The notes beneath the pieces were generated by a model, which did no database searches, was not told the DNA's origin, and saw only the letters and a program-made list of their open reading frames with translations. A stretch of DNA of 64,000 nucleotides from Platanthera guangdongensis (Eukaryota; Streptophyta; Magnoliopsida; Asparagales; Orchidaceae). The stretch spans positions 61,362,822-61,426,821 of the forward strand of contig CM077162.1 in NCBI GenBank assembly GCA_039583875.1, given 5' to 3'. Each line of letters begins with the position of its first letter. The stretch's first letter is position 1. Positions 45,599 through 57,099 of this stretch are shown piece by piece. Both the position numbers and the translations under genes were made by a program.

Positions 45599-46980
45599 CT
45601 AGTTCAAATATTCCTCGGCTGTAGAATTCTTGTCAACACAAGAAATCTCTAACGCTTCCAACTCCTGGATCAGACGCTCATCGTGCATTTGCAACCACAT
45701 TGCCCTTGCTGGAGTCCTACGACTCAAGGCATCAGCGACTACATTTCCCTTCCCGGGAGTATAATGAATATCAAATGTATAGTCCCCAAGGAACTCCAAC
45801 CACCTTCGTTGTTGCATATTCAAATCTTTCTACTCCAACAAGTACTTTAGGCTCTTATGGTCCGTGAATATATCCACCTTCACGCCATATAGATAATGTC
45901 GCCATAACTTCAGTGCAAATATCACCGCCGCCAACTCTAAATCGTGGACGAGATAATTTCGTTCATGCACTTTCAACTGGTGAGAGTCATAAGCAATAAC
46001 TTTGCTGAATTGTAGAAGAACGCAGCCTAAGCTGATTCCTGAAGCATCACTATAAATCTCATAGTCGTCTGTTCCACTTGGCGATATCAACACAAGCGCC
46101 GTGGTTAACCAACTCTTTAGCTCTACAAAAGCTCACGCGCACTCCGGCGTCCAAACGAACTTCTGATCCTTTCTCGTCAGTGTGGTCAGAGGCAAAGCAA
46201 TCTGCGAGAAGTTTGCAACAAACTGTCTATAGTAGCCTGCTAGTCCAAGGAAGCTCCTGACTTCGGCCACTGAAGACAACACCTTCCACTCCTGTATGGC
46301 TCTTATCTTCGACGGATCCACTGATATGCCCTCTCCACTCACCACATGGCCAAGAAAAGCCACCGACGATAGCCAAAACTCGCACTTTGAGAACTTGGCA
46401 TAGAGCTTATTCCTTTATAAGGTATGCAACACCAACCATAAGTGGTTTGCATGATCAGCTTCCGATTGAGAGTACACCAAGATATCATCAATAAATACGA
46501 ATACAAACAGATCCAAGTACTCTTGGAACGTTCGGTGCATCAGGTACATGAGCATCGATGACACATTACATAGCCCAAACAGCATTAATGTGAACTCATA
46601 ATGACCGTAGCGTGTGCCAAATGTAGTCTTGGGAATGTCACCTTCCCGAATCCTCAACTGGTAATAACCAGACTTCAAATCCAACTTGGAGTAGACGGTT
46701 GATCCTACCAGCTGATCGAACTATTCATCTATCCGTGGAATCGGATACTTGTTCTTCTTTGTCAGCTTGTTCAATTCATGATAATCAATATATAACCGCA
46801 AACTACCGTCTTTCTTTTTCACAAACAGAACAGGTGCGCTCCAAGGTGACATACTTGGGCGTATATATCCCTGTTACAGCAATTCTTTCAATTGGACTTT
46901 TAACTCAGCCATTTCCTTTGGCACGATGCGATATGGCGAGCGGGCTACAGGTTTCGCACCTAGCACCAACTCAATAGCGA
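45599..46980 (-). pseudogene. Chromovirus reverse transcriptase and RNase H
   Basis: From 46980 down: [54 protein letters not shown] (catalytic FIDD), then an in-frame TAA at about 46415, [40 protein letters not shown], RNase [33 protein letters not shown], then RRWLEFLGDYTFDIHYTPGK and [14 protein letters not shown]. In-frame stops are few and the frame is otherwise continuous. Confidence 0.88.
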
Positions 46981-47211
46981 AGTCGATCTCCCGCTGGGGT
47001 GGTAGCCCAGGAAGATCCTAAGGAAACACATCCGCAAACTCCGATACAATCGGAACATCAGTCACTTTGGCCTTTGGCTCAACATCCTGAATAAGCATGA
47101 AGAATAACTCCGCGCCCTTCCGAACAGCATTGACGACTTGGAGTGCAGACATCAAAGTTCCGCCCACTCCTCGCATACCCGCGAACTTAGTCTCATGTTC
47201 GGTATTCTGGC

Positions 47212-48450
47212 CTAGTGTGATCTCTTTGAATTACAATCAATAAAGGCATGCTGCTCTGCGATCCAATCCATCCTAAAGATCACATCAAACTCCGATATCG
47301 GCAGTACAGATGCGTTCAAACAAAACTCCTGACTTCCTATTTGCACTTCCACATCGCAAGCTCTATCCGCAAGTATTAAACAACCATTTGGTAATAACAC
47401 CTTGACGATCTCTGTCTTCACATGACTAGGTACTCCAATTCAAGCTACGAAGTCCTTAGACAGAAATGAATGCGAAGCACCCGTATGAAACAGTGCTCTC
47501 GCCAGCGCGTTTCGAATAATGACAAAGCCTATGGCGCGCACATCACACACAAGCCACATACAAAATATGCAATAAGCAAAGCAATCAATAACTTAACTCG
47601 TACATGTGACGACGTCACTCTGCTTGATGGCCTCATGCAGGCCAAGGTTGTAGAGTCGGGGCTGCGCCTGGGATGCACAGGACTCCACCACTGCCTTTTC
47701 CTTCTCAGAATAGGACGCTCCCGCCTTCTTCTCACCCTTTGGTGGACCACTCCGACAATGACGGGTTATATGCCCTATTTTTCCACAAGCAAAGCAAGTA
47801 CGAGTCTCTGGCCTCGACGTGGCCCACGACGTTGAACCCGATGCAACTGTAAAAGGAAGCTTATCCAGATGACTTGGACCTCTTGCCCCATTTCTTTTTA
47901 TAATAGGATTTCCCAGGTTGGGGCACCTTAAACTTGGTTGTGTCACAGCCAAGGCCCTCTTTCCGCGCTCCCTCTTCATGTCCTTCTACAGCGCACATGC
48001 AGTATCAACCAATGTCTGGAACCCTTGGTTCACTGAACTAGAGAGCAGGAATCGCATCTCATCCCACAATCTTTCGTAGAACCTATTAGTTTTCCATTGC
48101 TCATCAGCGAATATGGAGCCTACATAACGTCCCAACCTCGTGAACTCATGCAGGTACATCTCCACACTACCTTCTCCTTGCGTCAGCCGCTGGAACTCAT
48201 TTTCCATTGCAGTATGTTGTACCGCTGGTAGGTGCTTTGCCATGAACAGTTGAGAGAACTCCTCCATCGACACTTGTGTTAACGGCCTGCCCGCTAAGTG
48301 GTGTAACTCCATCTCGTCCCACCATAGACGAGCCTCTCCTTCCAATAAGAAGGTGGCCAAGGTGACCTTCTGATCTTCCTCCGTCCTGATCGCCGTCATT
48401 ATCCGCTTGACGCATGACAACCAATCCTCAGCCTGCGTAGGAGATCCCAC
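47212..48450 (-). pseudogene. Chromovirus gag and protease
   Basis: Gag core (48450-47986): SPTQAEDWLSCVKRIMTAIR, TFLLEGEARLWWDEMELHHL, QVSMEEFSQLFMAKHLPAVQ, GSVEMYLHEFTRLGRYVGSI. Zinc knuckle CFACGKIGHITRHC (within 47979-47593). The protease end is VLPISEFDVIFRMDWIAEQH (47421-47212). The gag N-terminus lies upstream of 48450 with frame breaks. Confidence 0.85.
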
Positions 48451-48934
48451 TCACATAAACATAGGCGTATTGAAGCTCATGAACTGCTTCAATTTCCTTT
48501 CAGCTGCTCAAGGATACACAGCCGCAACAGGTTCTGGCCTCGCTGTGACCTATTCTACCACTACTGTCAGCTACGCTTGCCCAGTAGGCTGTGTTGAAAC
48601 ATGGAAAATAGGGCCTCAGTAACTAATCAGACAGTTTCCACAGAAGGCGGAGGTGTAGGCACCTCAGCTGGTGTCGTACTTTCATCAGAATGCTGGGGCT
48701 TCCGACTGACCAGCACCACTCCGCATCACCTATAGGTGAACAATACACACAAATTAACGGCCTCACACAAGCAATAACAACAAGATAGTAACGCGCAGGT
48801 TCCTCAAAAACATGTATTTGCATTCCTAAGTGGACATTCAAGAGTTCATTAGTGTTAACACGGTTCGCAATGACACGTGCTCGCCACCCCACAAAAGAAT
48901 TTGACCACGAATTCGCAAGGAAAAGACCGAGACA
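48451..48934. other. Gag leader of the minus-strand chromovirus
   Basis: Sequence between the primer site and the recognised gag core. Decayed N-terminal gag and untranslated leader are expected here. No separate gene is supported. Confidence 0.5.
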
Positions 48935-48944
48935 GCTGATACCA
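48935..48944 (-). promoter_or_regulatory. Primer-binding site, tRNA-iMet type
   Basis: On the minus strand TGGTATCAGC follows the LTR end CGTTACA after four T residues. It matches the start of the plant initiator-Met primer site. Confidence 0.85.
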
Positions 48945-48948
48945 AAAA

Positions 48949-50189
48949 TGTAACGACTCCATCCGTTCATATAACATATAATAAAAGGTCCGGTCGGGGC
49001 TCCACATCATATACCATAAAACAGGTGACGAAGTCACAGAGTGATACCAGAGTTGCTCATCCTAACTCATTGCATTTTACGGAATCTTTTAACATTAAAA
49101 CTAAACCCAACCATGAATGTCCACTAATATAATAACCACATATATGCATAGGAATATACCAAATACAATGACATTTGGCCTTAAGGCCTTACATTTGTTC
49201 TTTTTACAAAAGTGGCTTTCAAGCACCGGCGCGCAGGCCAGCGACACATGAACAAACATGACATTATATCGATAGCCTTTAAGGGCTAGCAGCAACAACA
49301 GTAGTAGCAACAACAGCAGGGCCTTCAGCCCTTATGTGTCCCGCTAGGCTCTCCAACACCTGTACAAGGACAGCCCACCAAACGGTGGCAAACAAGGCAA
49401 CGGTCAGCATTCAGCTGACCAATTTATAATGACCCTACCCATTTCCCGAGGCAGTGGTATTCCTTCCCTACAGGCATAGCAATTCATAGGCACATATATG
49501 TATATATCACACATTATTCTCTCACGCACAAACATTTCATCACAACTGTCAGCCACGCGGCCCGACGATCCATGCACTCAGGGAACATTCTTGGTGTGTC
49601 AGATAAACCAGTTGCCCACCGCCGTTCAAGGCCCGAAGCCCAACGCCAAATTTGAGCATTTTGCTCCATGGCGTGCAGCTTGCTGCAGCCGAGACTTTAG
49701 TCATGACGCGCAGGCTAAGACTCTGCAGCATTTCGCCAAATGTCCAAACACTCATGGCGGACAACCATAACTACAGTTCAGCCTTTGTCCGTTGCTCAAA
49801 TTGTTAGTTCTATGACCAGACTAACGCGGGTCAGCATCCCCTTGTTCGTTCAGCATAAAGCCTTTTTCAGAGCTCTTCAAGATCACAAATAGCCATAAGA
49901 TCCTTGCAGGACTGGCTTCACTATCATAGATTAGCTAGGTGCCACACTTTGCGTTTGCGACAGAACTCATTTTCCATCCCTAGGCTTAACCGTACATTCA
50001 TAACATACACTTGCGGGTATTTTAATGGACTGCCAAGCCAGTACTTCCTGCTACTACCCTTCACAGGCACAACCCATCAAGCGTCGCAAGCATTACAAGC
50101 ATCAGAGGGTATTTTCCTGGAGTTCCACACTAGTACTTCCTGCTACTGCCCTTCACAGGTCCAACCCATCGAGCATCATAAGCATTATA
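48949..50189 (-). repeat. 5' LTR of the minus-strand chromovirus, inner part
   Basis: Starts TGTAACGACTCC and aligns with 41580 onward. It is cut at 50189 by the SIRE-like insertion within AGCATTATA, leaving the target TTATA at 50185-50189. Confidence 0.92.
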
Positions 50190-51821
50190 TGTTGGGTATT
50201 GTATCCACAATTACCTGGATTTGAGGAAGCCACCTGTCAAGCTAAGATGAATTCACAATGTATTTGATGAAACTTCTTAAGTTGTGCTTGCAGTTATTCC
50301 ACGCTAAGTGCACACCAATGTCAGGGTGCAGTAGGTCAATATACACGGGTCTGCACGACGTAATCCCTCGTTGAGCAGATCAGTGTGTTGGCCTACGTGT
50401 ACTCTCTCTATTGGAGTGCACTTACTTTCAAGTACAGGGCCGTGTTTATACAAGAGCAGACAAGGAGCAAGGATGGGTCAAGGAGCAGCTCTTGGGTGGA
50501 AAGACGAAAATTCGTCTAAGTATAATTCGACGAGAATCACCAAGTGATTCTTGCCGATTCGGCGAGAATCACTAGTGATTCTCGCCGAATCGTCGAGAAT
50601 CATTAGTGATTCTCGCCGACTCTATCCGGCTACCTCAAAACGGTGCCAAGTAAGATTCGGCGAGAATCACTAGTGATTCTTGCCGAACCCATCGTTGAGC
50701 AGATCATGAATACCAAGTAATATTTGTTGAGAATCAACAAGTGATCGGCGAGAACAAGTGATTCGAATCGCGAGAATCACTAACTGATTCTCGCCGATTC
50801 GTCGAGAATCACCTGCGATTCTCGCCGATTTTAACTTAGCAATTTCTCTGGAAGCTGCTGGACCGGATTCTGCCACTGGGACTATGTTGAACCGGAACTA
50901 GGGTTTCCTTCAGGTGGGACCCACAACGGTCATTTGGGAGTATACGTGTGTATAAATACACGGGTATTTTTGAACAGTAGGCAGCGAAGAAGAAAAGAAA
51001 TACGCGAGCCGCGACGTGACCTAGATCGCCGTTTCCGCTCCGCCGCCGCCGCCGCCGCTCGCGCCAAGTTGTTCGTCGGTTGATCGTGGTTTCACCCAGA
51101 TCCTCCTGCGACAGAAGCCTAGCTAAGCTCAGCGTCTCACGTGTCTAACCGGAGATCTCTTGTCTCTTGATTTGTTGATCGGGAAAATCTTCCCCATCCG
51201 AATCGATTGAGACGATTGATCCTAGTGTGACCGTTGGTAGACCTAGCTAGCTTCGCTACGAAGTTTGGATCTCCAAAGAACAGCCGCCGCACATCATTGT
51301 TGCCGCGGATCCCGTGAACCTAGCCGCCGCCCATCTTGCCGCCGCCGGTTCCGGGGAGATTCACTCCAAGTGAGATCTAGGGTTGTAGACTCTTCGTTGA
51401 CTTCAAGAACACGTCGTCGAGCGAAGAGGAACACCTTAGTCTCCAAACGTAGTTTGTATCTCTTGTACATTCTAGTTTTACTTTTGTTGTAAAGGAACGT
51501 TGGTTCCTAGTTGTAAGGGTTGAGTGCAACCCGTTTTGTGGGAGTGTTGACTCCTACGTGTGGAAGGGTTCCTTCCGATAGTGCAAGGATTGGATTTCAA
51601 TCCTGTTGGAGAAGAGACTGAGTCGTCCCTTGTTGGGAGATAGGTCGAAGGGGGAAAGTGGATGTACCCATGTCGGGGAACCACTATAAATTGCTTGTGT
51701 CCTTTCTGTGCTGTGCCGTTTTATTTTCTTGTGCAGGTACAATATTAAATTCCGCAAAAACGCTGCACGTCACCTATCCCCCCCCCATAGGTGAACATAG
51801 TTGACACTAGGTGGACTTTCA
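50190..51821 (+). repeat. 5' LTR of the pol-less SIRE-like element
   Basis: TGTTGGGTATTG to GGTGGACTTTCA. TATA box TATAAATA at about 50951-50958. A CCGCCGCCGCCGCCG run lies near 51041. Near the end, GGGGAACCACTATAAAT and a C-run (about 51779-51786) precede TAGGTGAACATAG. The U3 holds the palindrome cluster described separately. The ORFs in it are not genes. Confidence 0.95.
50527..50835. repeat. Cluster of palindromic GATTCTCGCCGA repeats in the 5' LTR
   Basis: Repeated inverted pairs of CGGCGAGAATCACT and AGTGATTCTCGCCG meet head to head. Compared with the 3' LTR copy there is an interruption near 50738-50775, where one repeat is duplicated in damaged form, plus single-base changes (TTCTTGCCG for TTCTCGCCG). 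Confidence 0.9.
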
Positions 51822-51823
51822 AG

Positions 51824-51835
51824 TGGTATCAAAGC
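51824..51835 (+). promoter_or_regulatory. Primer-binding site, tRNA-iMet type
   Basis: TGGTATCAAAGC lies two bases after the LTR end, one mismatch from the standard plant copia site. Confidence 0.9.
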
Positions 51836-51895
51836 CAGGTTACTCATCAAAAAGGTTTACACCTTGAGTAGAATCCTGCCACCAGTGTCAGAAGC

Positions 51896-53476
51896 ATGGA
51901 GCTGGATTATGAGATATCGCCACTAAGACTCCCCACATGCACGAAGGAGTTTTATCCTGTCTGGAGGATGAGAGTGTCGTATCACTTGGATGTTATCGAT
52001 CCTCGAGCAACTTTCATCCTGGTAGAGGGTCCGTTTATTCCTATGAAGACCTCCGACTTTGGAAAGAATATCCAAGTGCCCAAGTGCATTGCTGAGATGT
52101 CAGAGACGGAACTTTCATTATTTAATTTGGACAAGAGGATTCGTCAAATTATCATGGATATCTGGTCTGGAGCTTCTCGCTCTAGATTGGAAAAATGTGG
52201 GTCGGCGAAATCTATGTGGGTGATGATCTCAGAGCTGATGGGGGGGGGGTCAGAGAAAGCTGAAATCTGCTGTCAACCAGAGGATGAAGCCTATGTGGGG
52301 GTCCTCGCCTCTGAAGATGAAGGAAAGGATCTATCGGACAGCATCAGAGCTCCAGTGTCCGTGTCAGAGACTGAAGAGGCCAGTGAGTAAAGCTGCTCTG
52401 ATGAGGATGACACAATGGTCACTGGCTCCAATGACAATAACACTAAAGAGCAGGTAACTTCTTCATCCTGCCCCGTCTCTCTTGAAGTTTCTGAAGACAG
52501 GAACTGCTTTCCTTCAGAAAATTCTGATTCTCTGAAGAGAGCCCTTCAGACAAGCAACCTACTTGCTGAGGAGCAAGCTCAAGAGATTGCTCGACTGAAG
52601 ATCTTATTGGTTCTCCAATTGGCATCCAACAAGGTCAAGGACTCTAATATCTCAGCTCTAGAGAGTAGTCTAGAGAATGAGAAAAGAATAGTATCAAACT
52701 TTTCCAAGGTTGATGCTATAAAGAGAAAGCAAGAAAATGGGTGGATCTCCCGGATTATCAATTCGTGGAGAAATGGGGAAACGGTATTCCGACCCCCCAC
52801 TCCAAGCAGGAAGGCAACTCATCATGCCTTCAGGTATGACCACAGGAATAATCGTGGTCACTGCAAGGGTGATCTGTCCTCATGTGGAGACACCCGTAGT
52901 GCAAGGGCCGTCGTGGCCACCCATGAGAGAATACCTAAGGCTCATTCTGAACCCTTTGTATTCACTGCCACTGCCTCAACTCGGTGTGAATCTGCATGTC
53001 CCAGCTCAAAGAACACTTCTCACCACCCGAGGACACAGGACAGGGAGGTTAGAAGTCATGGTGTAAGTTTTCATGGGGCCTCAGGAAGGGGGATGCCTGA
53101 AAGGAAGGCACCACCTCCCCGGCCTCATGACGCTCGCAACATGCATTCCTTCCACCCTTCCACGTGTCACGGTGGAAGAGGAAATTTTGTGAGGAGATCA
53201 TGCCCTATCCCGTTTAGACCTAGGACAGTGACTACCTCTGTCACTAGATCAGGTCAGAAACGGCGATACAACATTCACCCGTGTTGGTGTTGTGGCAAAG
53301 TGGGACACTTTGCCATAGACTGTTGGCACAACCCCTCTGTATCAAGGGCAAGGTCCTATCCACATTTTCGGGGCAGAGGTAGTCTTCCTGACAGGTTTTC
53401 TGAAGGAAGGCAGTCGAGTGCTTATGCTAACAGGAACCTAGGACCCAATATGATTTGGGTTCCTAAGGTAAAGTAA
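51896..53476 (+). pseudogene. Shortened SIRE-like gag
   Basis: The start MELDYEISPLRLPTCTKEFY with FYPVWRMRVSYHLDVI, and MSETELSLFNLDKRIRQIIM with SAKSMWVMISELMG, match the N-terminal gag (UBN2-like) of SIRE elements. Directly after, at a G-run (about 52239-52247), the frame jumps to an acidic region. The central capsid part, perhaps 100 or more residues, is missing. A single in-frame TAA (52388-52390) separates this from 52415-53476, which contains a coiled-coil-like SLKRALQTSNLLAEEQAQEI, an Arg/His-rich stretch, the zinc knuckle CWCCGKVGHFAIDC and the end MIWVPKVK. Probably not a working capsid. Confidence 0.85.
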
Positions 53477-54527
53477 TTCTTTCTTGCAGGGTAGTCTAGG
53501 TTCCCGTAACTATGAGGGGAACTAGACAGTAGAGGCTCAAAAATAAACTGGCACAAGCGTCTGGAATAACAGATGTGATATCTACTTGGGCATACTCACA
53601 TTGAGCTCCTAATATGTTCTACCTGAGGGACTAAACGATGACTCTCAAAATCCCAGGTACTTTTGATCAGTTCCAGGACTTGAGTCATACTGTATCCACA
53701 TTTACATATATATATGTATATATATTTATACATATATTTACACTTTTATGTGTGTACATCTAAGGATATGTTAACATGGTAAACATAAACCATAGATACA
53801 ATAATGAAGACTTATCGGAAATTTCCCTGGTAGACTCGAGATATAACTTCTGCCGGTTTAAATTAGTTCCCTGAATCTTGCCATCAAGAAATGTATGGGA
53901 AAAGCCGGTTTAAACCCCAAATAGATTGGCTCTAAGAAGTAGTTGCATATTTAGAAGATTTTCAAACCGACTTAGAACAAACTCGCCGAAACCCGTTAAA
54001 ATCCCCTTTACCCGTCGATCCTTCATATTCCCGCCGACTCTTCACATTCCGTAGGAATCCTGCCGAAGGATCTTCTCCGCAGGAAACTCGCCGAAACCCG
54101 CAGGAGTCTCGCCGATTCACCGAAGGTCACCATCATCTTCCCCTTCCGCAAGATTCCCGCAGGTCTCCCGCCGATTCTCCCCCTCGCCGAAGATACGAAG
54201 GTCTCTCGCCGAATATCACTGAAGCTCTCTCTCTCGCCGAAAGCTTCTTCCCGAAGATCTCTCGCCGAATCGTGAAGGCTTCTGTCGACATCCCGCGGGA
54301 CGCTCACTGAAGATCTCTCGCAGGAAGCTCACCGACGTTCTCTCCTGTTTTCGATTCTTCCGTCCAGGAATTTCTCTGCGTGCACTCATCCGGTGTCCAT
54401 CATCTTCAACCAACTAACTTCCGTCTACGCTTTTAGGTAACCTCTTCCTCACCCGTCCTTGGACGTTGTCACTAGTGTCGATTCCCTTTTGACTGTTAAT
54501 TAAGCGTAGAGTAGGGATTCTCTCCCT
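53477..54527. other. Non-coding stretch where pol would be expected; leader of the accessory ORF
   Basis: Starts with TTCTTTCTTGCAG, a good splice-acceptor-like sequence just after the gag end. An AT-palindromic tract lies at about 53705-53745. From 53980 to 54330 the words CTCGCCGAA and CTCGCCGAT recur many times, as in the LTR palindromes. No polymerase motif was found in any frame. Confidence 0.7.
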
Positions 54528-56708
54528 ATGTGTGCAATGGCTCCAAGGACAACTGCTGGGCTGGTCACTGGATGTGAGCTGGTTCGAACAGGGTTCTCTC
54601 ATGCCTCTGACGAATTCAGAAACATCATTCTTATGCTGGAAGAGGCTGGGCTCTCATTTGTACTGGAGCACCCGTGTAAAATCTTGGACAAAGAGGTGCT
54701 GGAGTTCTTCGCTACCGCCAGACTCCGAAATGAAGACTCTCTTATTCAGAGCAAGGTGGCTGGGGCAAAGATCAATATGTCTGCCAGCAAGCTGACCCGC
54801 TTCCTGCAGCTCTCTAGCTCGGAGCACGAGGACTATCTTGAGGAAGAAGATAAAACCAGGACTCTCTTATTCTGTGGTCTCCCACGAGGAACTCGGTCGA
54901 TAAAGCGCAAGGATATGAATGAAGAAGAGAAGCTTCTGTCAGACATAATTGGAAAGGTACTCATCTGCAAGCCAGGCTCTCATGATCATATCTCTGGGGA
55001 CATGTTCAAGATCCTGGTGGCAATTGTCTGCCAAAAAAGGTTCAACTGGGGGGCATTTCTCTTTGAGAAGATAAAGGACACTCTGAGATCTCCGAGCTTT
55101 GGCCGAATCATTAGTCTGTATCTCAATCAGCTGAATGGAGATAAATATGACATGAGTAAAGGTGTTCCTATACATTACTTAAAGAAAATGGACTCGAGTG
55201 TGTTTCACAGATGGGAGAGGCGAATTGGGCAGGCTGCCATGGAAGAACAACAGGAAGTATCTCCAGCAGTAATCCCCAGTGAAATTCCTGATGCTTTGAC
55301 TGCAGGAATTGAGGGGGAGCCCCTACCCACTCATGCTGATATAGTATCTGACATCTCCCAGATGGCCAGGGATGCTGTGGAAGATATACAAGAAGAAAGT
55401 GAAACTGTGCTGGAGCATGAGGAGGCCCTGAACCGGAACGATCAAGGAGCCGAAGCTGCTGTACAGGAGACTGCTGACAAAGAGTTGGAAGAGGATGCTG
55501 ATGAAGATGATTTCATGGATGATGAAGGAGAGGAAGACGGCAATGAGGGACAAGAAGCATTGGAGACTCAGGATCTCATTGAACCTCCATATGACAAGCA
55601 CGCACCTGAAATCATTCCTGAAAACATTGGTGCACGAGTGGAGGGGGAGTCCGAGAAATCTACAGATGCTGCCAGTATTCCACCCTTAGAGGCTGTGCTC
55701 CTGTCCAGCTCTACAGGTGCATCTGATGAAGTGCAAGGCCAAGAAGTGCCTCTGGATCTTCCACTACGAGATAATCTAGCCACTCACACTGTGCATATCA
55801 TTCAGGGCATAGTGGATGAGCTTAAAGCCTCTTTTGAGACAGCTCAGAATAAAATGTTGAAAAGGATTAAGCAGTCTGAAAATCTCATGCTCAAGAACAT
55901 GGTGGAGATCAATCATAAACTTGACATGATGGAAAAGAAATTTGAAGAAAAGTATACAGCGGCCGGCCAAGCGGTCACTCTTCTTATGGACGGGTTGAAA
56001 AAGAACACCGACACTCTCGTCGTAGTAAATCAGAATGATCATGTTGTAGAAAACAATATTCAAAAGTTTGACGGTAATATGGTAACTCTCAACGCCAATC
56101 AACAAGCATTGGTCACTGAATTCTCCAGGACGACAAAGCATATTGATGACTCCCTGCACTCCTATGCAAACTCCATCGCAGTCGAAGCCAAAAAGGGGGA
56201 GAAGGAATATATAGCTAAGATGGCTGAGCTTCGGGAAGTCATGATCAACAACTTCGAACAGTCAAACAAATATGTCTATGACAGTTGCTGGTGGATGCTC
56301 CAACAGGCGTTAGGCGTCGATTTGAATCCTGCGGGTATTCATGCTCCTGAGACTACTACGGCCGCTGAGGGAGTAAGTGCTGCAGAGGGAGTAAGTGCTG
56401 CAGATGTTCCCATGAGTGAAGCTGATGCTAGGGCTATTTCCAAAGCAAAACGTATGGCCATGTTTGACCAAGAGGCCCTAGCAAAAGCCAGGGATAAGAG
56501 AAAGTCTCAAGAAGGGACATCAAAGGAAACACAAGCTGAGAAGAGAATCAGACTAAGTGAGGAGGAAGTAAGAAACGAAAAGTGGAGTCCAGTTTCAAAG
56601 AATATCATCTTGGACACTTTCTGGCTACAAGAAAAAGGAGAAATCAATCGAAACGAAGTATACAGCCAGTATGAGTGGGAAATGCACAAGACGTATGAAG
56701 CGAAATGA
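54528..56708 (+). CDS. 726-residue accessory ORF of the pol-less element
   Basis: A single uninterrupted frame. An N-terminal globular part (about 1-235) includes FRNIILMLEEAGLSFVLEHP, LEFFATARLRNEDSLIQSKV, AGAKINMSASKLTRFLQLSS and SGDMFKILVAIVCQKRFNWG. It resembles the plant transposon-associated domain found in accessory ORFs of plant retroelements (putative, from memory). Residues about 236-420 are acidic (EDADEDDFMDDEGEEDG). Residues about 430-590 are helical and coiled-coil-like. Next comes AAEGVSAAEGVSAADV, then a charged C-terminus with AKARDKRKSQ. No signal peptide or membrane segment is evident, so it is not envelope-like. The ATG at 54528 or the next at 54537 could start. It sits where SIRE elements carry their third ORF. 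After TGA (56706-56708) the same frame stays open for 46 more codons, ending in TAG near 56849, so the stop may be a recent truncation. Function unknown. Confidence 0.8.
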   Translation: MCAMAPRTTAGLVTGCELVRTGFSHASDEFRNIILMLEEAGLSFVLEHPCKILDKEVLEFFATARLRNEDSLIQSKVAGAKINMSASKLTRFLQLSSSEHEDYLEEEDKTRTLLFCGLPRGTRSIKRKDMNEEEKLLSDIIGKVLICKPGSHDHISGDMFKILVAIVCQKRFNWGAFLFEKIKDTLRSPSFGRIISLYLNQLNGDKYDMSKGVPIHYLKKMDSSVFHRWERRIGQAAMEEQQEVSPAVIPSEIPDALTAGIEGEPLPTHADIVSDISQMARDAVEDIQEESETVLEHEEALNRNDQGAEAAVQETADKELEEDADEDDFMDDEGEEDGNEGQEALETQDLIEPPYDKHAPEIIPENIGARVEGESEKSTDAASIPPLEAVLLSSSTGASDEVQGQEVPLDLPLRDNLATHTVHIIQGIVDELKASFETAQNKMLKRIKQSENLMLKNMVEINHKLDMMEKKFEEKYTAAGQAVTLLMDGLKKNTDTLVVVNQNDHVVENNIQKFDGNMVTLNANQQALVTEFSRTTKHIDDSLHSYANSIAVEAKKGEKEYIAKMAELREVMINNFEQSNKYVYDSCWWMLQQALGVDLNPAGIHAPETTTAAEGVSAAEGVSAADVPMSEADARAISKAKRMAMFDQEALAKARDKRKSQEGTSKETQAEKRIRLSEEEVRNEKWSPVSKNIILDTFWLQEKGEINRNEVYSQYEWEMHKTYEAK

Positions 56709-56849
56709 AACATCTTCTTCAGGACCAACACGGCGGCAGATAAAGCTCCTCCTCCCAGATATTATCCGAAGCCCAAAGAGTATATGGAGAGGCAAAGAAA
56801 GAAGTATTTGGCTCAAAAACTCAAGGATGACTTAGCCAAAGAAAAGTAG

Positions 56850-57085
56850 TCAAAAATTTATAGCCTGTCATTCTCTCTTAAGAACAATTAATGGTCATTG
56901 TTATTATATGAACAATCTTGAGATTATGTATATACATATATATATAAATGCATTTGAATTTATGAATGACTCAAGTCTTGATTTGTCTGCCTATATTCTC
57001 TTGCGCTGCATATTTAAATTCTGAATGTTGTTTATATTATCTGGTTGGTGTTATTCATCTTAGCTAGTAGGGTTTTGGCTTCGTC
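56850..57085. other. 3' untranslated region of the pol-less element
   Basis: AT-rich sequence between the extended ORF end and the polypurine tract, with a TATATACATATATATATAAA tract near 56930. No gene. Confidence 0.6.
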
Positions 57086-57099
57086 AAATAGGGGGAGAT
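57086..57099 (+). promoter_or_regulatory. Polypurine tract of the pol-less element
   Basis: AAATAGGGGGAGAT directly precedes the 3' LTR start TGTTGGGTATTG. Confidence 0.88.

Noticed and set aside
51265..51492. Arg-rich ORF, repeated at 58154-58381
   Set aside because: It lies in the R/U5 part of both LTRs of the SIRE-like element, and its duplication is due to the LTR pair. No independent evidence of translation.
54528..56708. Envelope glycoprotein of an endogenous retrovirus-like element
   Set aside because: Position fits SIRE third ORFs, but no signal peptide, membrane anchor or fusion-peptide-like stretch is seen.
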